From contig CAYVMN010000224.1 in the NCBI GenBank assembly GCA_964452575.1, positions 1-6,721 on the forward strand: a DNA stretch of 6,721 nt. The letters are read 5' to 3'. Source of the DNA: CAYVMN01 sp964452575 (GTDB lineage: Bacteria > Desulfobacterota > DSM-4660 > Desulfatiglandales > Desulfatiglandaceae). Positions 1 to 5,545 of the stretch are shown here, in pieces. Positions within the stretch are counted from its first letter, which is position 1. Each line of letters opens with the position of its first letter. Made by a program: the position numbers and the translations under genes. The notes beneath the pieces were generated by a model. That model did no database searches, had not been told where the DNA came from, and saw only the letters and a list, made by a program, of their open reading frames with translations.

Positions 1-1421
1 GGAATGCCAATGCCAACAGGAGGGCAAAGGCCTTTGCAAGACAGGGGATCAAGAAAGGGGACCATGTGGCAACCATATTCCTAAACGGAAATGAAGTCCT
101 GGAGACATACATGGCCCTCATAAAACTGGGAGCCGTGATCGTTCCATTGAACGTTCGACTGGCGCCCAAGGAGCTACACTACATTATTGAACACTGCGGG
201 GCCTCGGCTCTTATCTTCTCTTATGAGTTTGAGGCAGCGATAAAGGAGATAAAGGATACCCTGCCTAGTGTGAGACAATATTTCATGAGCGGGGGAGATG
301 TTTCACAGGATATGATTCCGCTTGAAGAGGTATATATGGACGAGTCAGACGAGGAGCCTCTGATAGAAATATGTGAGGATGACATGGCATGCATTCTCTA
401 TACGGCCGGGACCACGGGGAGGCCCAAGGGTGTCCTCTTGTCTCACAGGAACTGCGTCTGGGGTGCAATCAACATCGCCTTTAATGTGGATCTGAAACCG
501 GAGTATCGGGTCTTGCTCGTCTTCCCCCTCTATCATGCGGCCGCATTCATAATCCTGATCGGGAACCTGTTTCTGGGGTGTACCAATGTAACCATGAGGA
601 CCTTTGACCCAAAGAGGGTGATGGAACTGATAGAACACGAAAGGATCAGCAGGATGACCTTTACTCCCACTGTGTGGAATTTTATCTTGCAACTCCAGGA
701 TCTCGACAGATATGATACCTCATCCGTCAGATCCATATCCTCAGGTGCAGAGTCGATGCCCCTTGAGACAAAAAAGAGGCTCTTGGACCTCTTTCCAAAC
801 GCCGGCCTTGGCGAATCCTACGGCATGACCGAGTCTGCGGCCACGATCACCACCCTTGACCCAAAGGATGTCCTACGGAAGATGGCATCGGTGGGCAAGC
901 CTTATACGAATGTAGAGATAAGGCTGGTCGATGACGAGGGAAACGATGTCCCGGTGGGCGAGGTGGGAGAGATCCTGGCCCGGGGCCCCAGTATCATGGA
1001 GGGGTATTTCAAGGAGCCGGAGGCTACGGCCGAGGCCCTGAAGGCCGGCTGGCTTCACACAGGAGACCTGGGAAAATTGGATGATGAAGGGTTTCTGTAC
1101 ATAGTTGACAGGAAAAAGGATATGATCATTACGGGTGGGGAAAACATATATCCCCGTGAGATCGAAGAGATCCTTTATACCCATCCCAAGATCCTGGAGG
1201 CGGCGGTGATCGGGCTCCCTGATCCCGATTGGGGTGAAAAGGTCCATGCAGTCATAGTACTCAAAGATGGGGAGACCCTTACCGGGCAGGAGGTGATAGA
1301 TTACTGCAAGACCCACATCGCCAGCTTCAAGAAGCCCAAGTCTGTTGAGTTCGTGGACAGGTTGCCCAGGTCGCCGGCCGGAAAGGTGTTGAAGCGAATA
1401 CTCAGGGATCGGTACCAGTAA
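1..1421 (+). CDS. Acyl-CoA ligase (AMP-forming, fatty-acid/FadD-type), 5' end outside window
   Basis: Adenylate-forming enzyme expected to activate a carboxylic acid with ATP and join it to CoA in the cytoplasm. The frame is open from nt 3, and the codons before the GTG at 66 read NANRRAKAFARQGIKKGDHV, the normal N-terminal part of this family. The gene is therefore cut by the window edge and GTG 66 is internal. The visible part is 472 codons; the family usually has about 500-550, so perhaps 30-60 residues are missing. Motifs in order: phosphate-binding loop YTAGTTGRPKG (nt 399-431), YGMTES (819-836), TGD with the adenylate-contacting Asp (1059-1067), hinge and CoA-binding segment DRKKDMIITGGENIYP (1107-1154), and C-terminal PRSPAGK with the catalytic lysine at 1383-1385. 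All catalytic motifs are intact. The acyl substrate cannot be read from sequence. The iron-sulfur gene follows after 134 bases on the same strand, so cotranscription is possible. Confidence 0.95.
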   Translation, partial: NANANRRAKAFARQGIKKGDHVATIFLNGNEVLETYMALIKLGAVIVPLNVRLAPKELHYIIEHCGASALIFSYEFEAAIKEIKDTLPSVRQYFMSGGDVSQDMIPLEEVYMDESDEEPLIEICEDDMACILYTAGTTGRPKGVLLSHRNCVWGAINIAFNVDLKPEYRVLLVFPLYHAAAFIILIGNLFLGCTNVTMRTFDPKRVMELIEHERISRMTFTPTVWNFILQLQDLDRYDTSSVRSISSGAESMPLETKKRLLDLFPNAGLGESYGMTESAATITTLDPKDVLRKMASVGKPYTNVEIRLVDDEGNDVPVGEVGEILARGPSIMEGYFKEPEATAEALKAGWLHTGDLGKLDDEGFLYIVDRKKDMIITGGENIYPREIEEILYTHPKILEAAVIGLPDPDWGEKVHAVIVLKDGETLTGQEVIDYCKTHIASFKKPKSVEFVDRLPRSPAGKVLKRILRDRYQ

Positions 1422-1555
1422 AAGGGCCGGATCGGAATCGAGCCAGAAAAGTCTTGCGACTTTGAGCCTTGGCAAGATGGTTTCAGAACGATATTGTCGG
1501 CAAGAATGGCGGAATTGTGCTTCAAGCAAACCCATAGGAAAGGAGATAGCGATCA

Positions 1556-2641
1556 ATGAGTGATGAGATCTATTATAAGCTCGTTAAGGTCCTTGACACC
1601 CTCCCCAATGGTTTTCCATCGACCGAAAGTGGGGTTGAGATCAAACTGCTCAAGAGGATATTCCAACCCGAACAGGCCGAACTGTTCTGCGATCTGAGGC
1701 TGACCTTTGAAACCGCGGAACAGATTGCGGAACGTACCGGGCGCCCTTTGGAAGGGCTCGAGGAAATGCTGACGAGCATGTGGGAAGGGGGCCAGCTCTT
1801 CGGTGTGAAACTCGGAGATACGAAACTGTTCAGGATGGTTCCCTGGGCCTTCGGCATATACGAGTTCCAGCTGCCCCACATGGATCGGGAACTTGCTCAG
1901 CTGTGTGAAGAATACATGAAGGTCTACGGTCAGCAGTTCTTTGAAAAGAAGCCCCAGTTCATGCAGGTGATCCCAATAGAAAGGGAGATCCCTGCCAGGC
2001 ACGAGGCCCTTACCTATGAGAAGGTCTCGTCGATCGTGGAAAACGGACAGTCGTTTCTCGTCAACGATTGCATCTGCAAAAAGGAGCAGGGGCTCCTTGA
2101 AAACCCATGTGACAGACCCTTGGAGGTCTGTCTGGCCATTGCCCCTGTGCCAAATGTCTTCGACGATCGAAAGACAGGCCGAAAGATCTCAAAAGAAGAG
2201 GCCTATGAATTGCTTAAGAAGTCTGAGGAGAATGCCCTTGTCCATCTCACATGGAATGTGCAAGGCGGTCACTTCTTTATCTGTAACTGCTGCGGCTGTT
2301 GTTGTGGCGTACTTCGAGGGATCAACGAGCTGAATATCCCTGCCTCCAAAGTCGTCAATTCCCACTATTTCGCTGCCATCGACCCGGACGAATGTCAAGC
2401 CTGCGGAACCTGTGCGGATGAGCGCTGTCAGGTAAGTGCCATAGAGGAAGGTGAGGAGGCCTATGAGGTTGTCAAGGATAGGTGCATAGGCTGTGGCCTC
2501 TGCGTGAGTACCTGCCCTTCCGAGGCCATCCGGCTGGTCCGAAAGCAGCCCGAAGAACTGGTGCCTCCTCCCCAGGACGAAATGGCCTGGTACGAGGAGC
2601 GTGCCCGTGCGCGTGGGGTTGATTTCAGCGCCTATAAATAG
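1556..2641 (+). CDS. Cysteine-rich 4Fe-4S dicluster protein with winged-helix-like N-terminus
   Basis: 361-residue cytoplasmic iron-sulfur protein; no signal peptide or membrane segment. Residues about 25-95 look like a winged helix (AEQIAERTG, then LEEMLTSMWEGGQLFGV). The middle holds C172, C174, C185 and C192, then a dense C243-x-C-C-x-C-C-C250 run ending in GVLRG. The C-terminus is a two-cluster ferredoxin domain: C280, C283, C286, C291 (last gap four residues instead of the usual three) and C310, C313, C316, C320 followed by Pro, which is canonical. Proteins of this layout occur in anaerobic Desulfobacterota, to my knowledge without an assigned reaction. Electron transfer linked to acyl-CoA metabolism is inferred from the ligase upstream. 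The start ATG has AGGAG at 1541-1545, ten bases away. The N-terminal fold could instead be a protein-docking module; DNA binding is not shown. Confidence 0.9.
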   Translation: MSDEIYYKLVKVLDTLPNGFPSTESGVEIKLLKRIFQPEQAELFCDLRLTFETAEQIAERTGRPLEGLEEMLTSMWEGGQLFGVKLGDTKLFRMVPWAFGIYEFQLPHMDRELAQLCEEYMKVYGQQFFEKKPQFMQVIPIEREIPARHEALTYEKVSSIVENGQSFLVNDCICKKEQGLLENPCDRPLEVCLAIAPVPNVFDDRKTGRKISKEEAYELLKKSEENALVHLTWNVQGGHFFICNCCGCCCGVLRGINELNIPASKVVNSHYFAAIDPDECQACGTCADERCQVSAIEEGEEAYEVVKDRCIGCGLCVSTCPSEAIRLVRKQPEELVPPPQDEMAWYEERARARGVDFSAYK

Positions 2642-2674
2642 GTCATTTTCTCTTGAAGAACTCGTAAAGGTCGA

Positions 2675-2713
2675 TGCCAGAATTGTGGAACAACGGACAA
2701 CATCGTTCTGGCA
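2675..2713. repeat. Inverted repeat, 8-bp perfect arms, downstream of the iron-sulfur gene
   Basis: TGCCAGAA (2675-2682) and TTCTGGCA (2706-2713) are perfect reverse complements around a 23-base loop, which itself holds TTGT-GGA-ACAA (2683-2693). It starts 34 bases after the iron-sulfur stop codon. No T-run follows, so it is a poor intrinsic terminator; a 3'-end-stabilising hairpin or a protein-binding site are alternatives. Confidence 0.4.
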
Positions 2714-2722
2714 GCTCAAGCA

Positions 2723-2752
2723 TCTCAATTCACAATTCAAGGTGAATTCAGA
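2723..2752. repeat. Operator-like palindrome just upstream of a -35 box
   Basis: Arms TCT-C-AATTCAC (2723-2733) and GTGAATT-C-AGA (2742-2752) are complementary at 10 of 11 positions (one C:C mismatch) around an 8-base spacer. AATTCA occurs three times inside (2727, 2734, 2745). The element ends six bases before the TTGACA box at 2759, a usual place for an activator or repressor site. The regulator is unknown. Confidence 0.4.
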
Positions 2753-2758
2753 GTTTAC

Positions 2759-2787
2759 TTGACAACCTTTCCCTTTTTTCCTATAAG
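2759..2787 (+). promoter_or_regulatory. Near-consensus sigma-70 promoter for the basic coiled-coil/winged-helix gene
   Basis: TTGACA (2759-2764) matches the -35 consensus perfectly. TATAAG (2782-2787) matches five of six -10 bases, and the spacer is the optimal 17 bases. Transcription would start near 2794, giving a leader of about 60 bases before the ATG at 2853. The sequence upstream of the -35 is AT-rich. This is the strongest promoter-like sequence I found in the window and suggests high expression. Confidence 0.75.
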
Positions 2788-2841
2788 GCTAGCTAATGAT
2801 TCATAAATGAGGATCGGAATACATAAACTAAGGAAGGGCAA

Positions 2842-2847
2842 AGGAGG
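2842..2847 (+). promoter_or_regulatory. Strong Shine-Dalgarno site
   Basis: AGGAGG lies five bases (all A) before the ATG at 2853. Together with the near-consensus promoter it points to an abundantly made small protein and fixes the start codon. Confidence 0.85.
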
Positions 2848-2852
2848 AAAAA

Positions 2853-3224
2853 ATGAAGCAATTGAAAAAGGACTTAAGTCAGGTATCGAGAACTCTGAAG
2901 GAGTTGTCACAGAAGACAGCAAAGATAGCCAAGGAACTGGAGAAGCTTGGGAAGGTTCAGGCTTCCAAGAAACCCAGGGCTAAGAGAAGAATCAAGGCTA
3001 AGCCAGCTAAGCCAGCGAAAGGGAAGGCCGGCCGTAAGCAAGTGAGGGCAAGTGCTGTTGATAATGTGTTGGCCGCTATCCAAAGATCACCAAAAGGGAT
3101 AGATCTTGCGGCCCTCAAGAAGAAGACCGGTCTGGAGGGGAGAAAGGCAAATGACATAATTTACAGGCTGACGAAGCAGGGCAAAATCAAGAGCGGTGGA
3201 AGGGGTATTTATGTGATGGCGTAA
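2853..3224 (+). CDS. Small basic protein: coiled coil, Lys/Ala/Pro linker, winged-helix domain
   Basis: 123 residues, of which about 36 are Lys or Arg. Three parts are visible. Residues 1-35 are a coiled coil with hydrophobic residues in unbroken 4-3 spacing (L4, L8, V11, L15, L18, then I25, L29, L32, with T22 the only polar core position). Residues 36-66 are a basic Lys/Ala/Pro linker (AKPAKPAKGKAGRK) like the tails of histone-H1-like bacterial proteins. Residues 67-123 look like a compact winged helix (VDNVLAAIQRSPKGIDLAALKKKTG, recognition-helix candidate around RKANDIIYRLTKQG, wing IKSGGRGIY). No enzyme motif, signal peptide or membrane segment is present. A dimeric or oligomeric nucleoid-associated or DNA-binding protein is the best inference. 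It appears to be a single-gene unit with its own promoter, convergent with the amidohydrolase. Similar proteins are, as I recall, annotated as hypothetical in Desulfobacterota. Confidence 0.88.
   Translation: MKQLKKDLSQVSRTLKELSQKTAKIAKELEKLGKVQASKKPRAKRRIKAKPAKPAKGKAGRKQVRASAVDNVLAAIQRSPKGIDLAALKKKTGLEGRKANDIIYRLTKQGKIKSGGRGIYVMA
2997..3014 (+). repeat. 9-bp tandem repeat GCTAAGCCA x2 inside the basic linker
   Basis: GCTAAGCCA occurs twice head to tail (2997-3005, 3006-3014), followed by a degenerate third unit starting GCGAAAG. In the reading frame this gives the AKPAKPAK part of the linker. The unit is a multiple of three, so slippage would change linker length without breaking the frame. 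Confidence 0.7.
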
Positions 3225-3252
3225 CCTTTTTGTCGTATTTTTACTATTTAGT

Positions 3253-3276
3253 AACGGGTTTTTTATGACCGTTTTT
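3253..3276 (+). terminator. Weak intrinsic terminator candidate after the basic protein gene
   Basis: AACGG (3253-3257) can pair with CCGTT (3269-3273), and the second arm runs into a T5 stretch (3272-3276). A second small palindrome, TTACT-ATTT-AGTAA (3241-3254), and several T-runs lie just before it. The stems are only five base pairs, and the candidate overlaps the 3' end of the convergent amidohydrolase gene, so efficiency is doubtful. Confidence 0.3.
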
Positions 3277-4135
3277 CAGGTGTATTCGTACGCGGTGTTA
3301 TAGGAAATAATCTGGTCGCGTTTTCAGAGAGAATCTTCCGGGTCGCCTCCTCGCCCAAATCCATGTCTGTTATGGCCCTGATCTCTTTTTCCATGTCGTA
3401 GGGGATGTGGGGATAATCCGAGCCATAGAGGATCCGGTCTGCATGCTGGACGAGTTTTTCTCGCTCCACCTTGACATCGAAGAAATTGGCCAGGACCATG
3501 GTGGTGTCGAGATAGAGATTTGGATACTCATCCAGAAGCCCATAAAACTGATCTGATTCATCGATTCCCAAGTGCGGAATGACTATCTTTAGCTCGGGAT
3601 AGCGCCTGAGGACATGTTTAACACGCTTGGCACCGGTTATGGCCCTCACATCGATTCCATATGCATCGACGGCAGGCTCACGACCGGCATGTATGTTCAA
3701 TATCCCATCCAGTTGAATCAAGGCCTCATAGGCGGGATAAAGGATCGGATCATCAACGGCTGTCTTTTGAACATGGCAATGCATCTTCAGGCCGCAGAGG
3801 CCCAATTCCTCATGGGCCCTTTTTAATATATCACGCGGGTTATCATCTCTTGGATGTAGTGCTGCCAGGCCAACCGTGTTCGGAAAACGGCGTATCAGAC
3901 CGGCAACGAACTCGTTAAGCTGATGGGCCATCCCTGGCCGGTGTGCGTAGCTCAAGAGCACGAGCCCGGCGATCCCATTCTGAAACATGGCTTGTATCAA
4001 CTCTTCCGACGTGCCCTGATATTTGAATTTCCAGGCATATCCCTCAAACCACTGCCTTATTGCATTTGAAAGTCTTTGGGGGAAAACATGAACGTGGGTG
4101 TCAATAATAGGAATATTAGTTAGGTCCATGTACAT
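3263..4135 (-). CDS. Metal-dependent amidohydrolase (Amidohydro_2/COG2159 family, TIM barrel)
   Basis: 290-residue cytoplasmic hydrolase or decarboxylase of the ACMSD-like branch of the amidohydrolase superfamily. Metal-ligand positions are visible: H14 and H16 in IDTHVHVF, H149 in NIHAGREP, H188 in IVIPHLG, and D240 in ILYGSDYPH. GLKMHCHVQ (115-123) forms the barrel strand before them. Length fits the compact family members. The substrate cannot be told; relatives act on aromatic or cyclic carboxylates, lactones and amides. The first ATG (4135) is preferred over the ATG two codons later because an AAGG sits nine bases and a TAGG five bases before it on the minus strand. The gene is divergent from the PFK-2-like gene (116 bases between starts) and convergent with the basic-protein gene (38 bases between stops), so it is probably monocistronic. 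The C-terminal tail after residue 278 is polar and probably disordered. Confidence 0.9.
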   Translation of the reverse strand: MYMDLTNIPIIDTHVHVFPQRLSNAIRQWFEGYAWKFKYQGTSEELIQAMFQNGIAGLVLLSYAHRPGMAHQLNEFVAGLIRRFPNTVGLAALHPRDDNPRDILKRAHEELGLCGLKMHCHVQKTAVDDPILYPAYEALIQLDGILNIHAGREPAVDAYGIDVRAITGAKRVKHVLRRYPELKIVIPHLGIDESDQFYGLLDEYPNLYLDTTMVLANFFDVKVEREKLVQHADRILYGSDYPHIPYDMEKEIRAITDMDLGEEATRKILSENATRLFPITPRTNTPEKRS

Positions 4136-4251
4136 ATCAGCCTACCTTCAGGTCTCAGGTGCCTTCATGGTTTCAGAAATCGATAGCCTCTGTCAAGCAA
4201 AGACGTAGCTATCTTCACATCCCACACTGAGAAGAGGGATCCTATGTCCTA
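4136..4251. promoter_or_regulatory. Divergent intergenic region with a possible minus-strand -35 box
   Basis: This 116-base stretch must hold the start signals of both the amidohydrolase (minus) and the PFK-2-like gene (plus). On the minus strand TTGACA (4196-4191) is a perfect -35 hexamer, but the hexamer 17 bases further is AAACCA, a poor -10, so a promoter there would need an activator. I see no convincing plus-strand promoter. TCAGGT is repeated at 4148-4153 and 4155-4160. Confidence 0.25.
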
Positions 4252-4254
4252 ATG
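4233..4254 (+). promoter_or_regulatory. Ribosome binding site with two-codon upstream ORF overlapping the PFK-2-like start
   Basis: AGAGGGA (4233-4239) is the only Shine-Dalgarno-like sequence. Its GAGG core lies six bases before ATG TCC TAA (4244-4252), a complete Met-Ser-stop frame, but 14 bases before the gene's own ATG (4252-4254). The stop of the mini-frame overlaps the true start as TAATG (4250-4254). No other start is available in the main frame: a TGA at 4228 closes it and the codons between are not starts. Termination-reinitiation at TAATG is plausible; poor direct initiation is the alternative. Confidence 0.45.
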
Positions 4255-5481
4255 AGAGATAGAAAGCTATACATCGTCATGGTTGGTCTCCCCGCGAGGG
4301 GAAAATCCACCATCGCCAATAAGCTGAAGGAAAACCTGGCTAAGGATGGCATCAAGACCAGGATCTTCAACAACGGAGATCTCAGGCGAAAACTCTTTCG
4401 CGAGGATACGTCTTACCCCGAATTCTACGACCCCCTTAACAGACAGGCAGTCGCCCTGAGGGAGAAGATTGCCCTGATCAATATCCAGCGCGCCAAGGAG
4501 TTCCTCTCCCACCTAGGACAGGTAGCCATTCTTGATGCAACCAACGTGAGTCGCAAGAGAAGAGAAATGACCAGTCGGCTGCTCAACGCTCATCCTGTCC
4601 TTTTTGTCGAATGTGTCAACAATGATGAGGAGATTCTCGAGGCTGGCATTCGGAGAAAGATAGCGCTTCCGGAATTCCGCCACCTGGAACAGGAAGATGC
4701 CTTGCAGGGCTTTAGAAAACGGATAGCTTATTACAACTCCATTTACGTTCCTTTGAAAAATGAGAGAAATTTTGTAAGACTGGATTCCTTAAACAACCAG
4801 ATAACCGAGGAAGAGATTACAGATGATCTCCCCTGGTACGACAGGATAAGGGATTTTCTGGTGACCGATACCGTTAAAAACCTGTACCTGATCAGACACG
4901 GGGAGACCTACTTTAACCTGGAAAACAGGATCGGCGGGGATTCCGGCCTGACAAAAAAGGGAAAGGCCCAGGCCAAGGCGCTTGCGAACTACTTCAGGGG
5001 GAAAAGGATCCCCATGATCTTTACCAGCAATAAGAAGCGTACGATCCAGACTGCGGAACCGATAGCCCAGGCACAAAGGGACTGCGCGATCATCACCTTT
5101 AGGGAATTCGATGAGATCGACGCAGGAATCTGTGAATGTATGAGTTATGAGGAAATCCGCAAGAAGATGCCCGGCGTATATTCAGCAAGGCGGCATGACA
5201 AATATAACTACATCTATCCCGGTGGGGAGGGCTATGTCTCCATGAAGGAAAGGGTTGACCACGCCATAAAGAAGGTCCTCTATCTAAGCCGCGATTTCCA
5301 GAACATCATGATTATCGGCCACAGGGCCGCGAATCGAATGATCCTCTCACACTTCCTTTACCGGAGGCAAGAGGACGTTCCGTACATCTATATCCCGCAG
5401 GATAAATTCTACCATATCATTGCCAGTCAAGACAAAAAGCTTTTCGAGCTGAAGAGGTACGATGTCCCAGGTAGTTCATGA
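4252..5481 (+). CDS. Bifunctional 6-phosphofructo-2-kinase / fructose-2,6-bisphosphatase-like protein
   Basis: 409 residues with the order of the eukaryotic enzyme: an N-terminal P-loop kinase that makes fructose-2,6-bisphosphate from fructose-6-phosphate and ATP, and a C-terminal histidine phosphatase that removes the 2-phosphate. Kinase (about 1-200): Walker A GLPARGKS (12-19, K18), GDLRRK (42-47), Walker-B-like LDATN (94-98, D95), K136 and R157/Y161 where the mammalian kinase has its Lys, Arg and Tyr substrate residues. Phosphatase (about 208-409): RHGE with the phospho-accepting H216, RIGGDSGL (226-233), KKRTIQTAE (R263), DEIDAG (acid E288), Y299, R313, K317, Y328, and GHRAA (H357, R362). 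These align, from remembered rat liver numbering, with H258, R307, E327, Y338, R352, K356, Y367, H392 and R397; the position of Gln393 is R358 here. It lacks the regulatory N-terminal extension and C-terminal tail of mammalian isoforms. Activity on this exact sugar phosphate is inferred. Confidence 0.92.
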   Translation: MRDRKLYIVMVGLPARGKSTIANKLKENLAKDGIKTRIFNNGDLRRKLFREDTSYPEFYDPLNRQAVALREKIALINIQRAKEFLSHLGQVAILDATNVSRKRREMTSRLLNAHPVLFVECVNNDEEILEAGIRRKIALPEFRHLEQEDALQGFRKRIAYYNSIYVPLKNERNFVRLDSLNNQITEEEITDDLPWYDRIRDFLVTDTVKNLYLIRHGETYFNLENRIGGDSGLTKKGKAQAKALANYFRGKRIPMIFTSNKKRTIQTAEPIAQAQRDCAIITFREFDEIDAGICECMSYEEIRKKMPGVYSARRHDKYNYIYPGGEGYVSMKERVDHAIKKVLYLSRDFQNIMIIGHRAANRMILSHFLYRRQEDVPYIYIPQDKFYHIIASQDKKLFELKRYDVPGSS

Positions 5482-5515
5482 AACAATGAAAATGTCCTTC
5501 ATAAATCCTATACTC

Positions 5516-5541
5516 GGCCGACCCAGAGCTCGACCTCGGCC
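5516..5541. terminator. Hairpin between convergent genes, possible shared terminator
   Basis: GGCCGA (5516-5521) and TCGGCC (5536-5541) form a 6-bp GC-rich stem around a 14-base loop that contains GAGCTC. It lies between the stop codons of the PFK-2-like gene (5481) and the kinase (5546, minus strand). Neither side has a proper T-run, so intrinsic termination is uncertain in both directions. Confidence 0.3.
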
Positions 5542-5545
5542 TTGT

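Noticed and set aside
66..68. GTG as the start of the acyl-CoA ligase
   Set aside because: The frame is open to the window edge, and the 21 codons before it encode conserved ligase sequence ending IKKGDHV; the true start lies outside.
1448..1463. Small hairpin AAAGTC-TTGC-GACTTT between ligase and iron-sulfur gene
   Set aside because: Six AT-rich base pairs without a following T-run; too weak to call a terminator, though it may be a minor processing site.
1507..1520. Possible sigma-54 promoter (TGGC ... GC) before the iron-sulfur gene
   Set aside because: The distance between the GG and GC elements is one base short of the required spacing and the rest of the consensus is poor.
873..1556. 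227-residue minus-strand open frame
   Set aside because: It lies opposite the ligase 3' half with its intact motifs, has no recognisable domain or good ribosome site, and is a codon-bias shadow.
2189..2740. 183-residue minus-strand open frame across the iron-sulfur gene's ferredoxin domain
   Set aside because: Antisense to conserved cysteine motifs; its own translation shows no domain.
4252..5481. Fusion or assembly artefact of a separate P-loop kinase and a histidine phosphatase gene
   Set aside because: The frame is continuous, the linker matches the eukaryotic enzyme's length and pattern, and both halves match PFK-2/FBPase-2 specifically.
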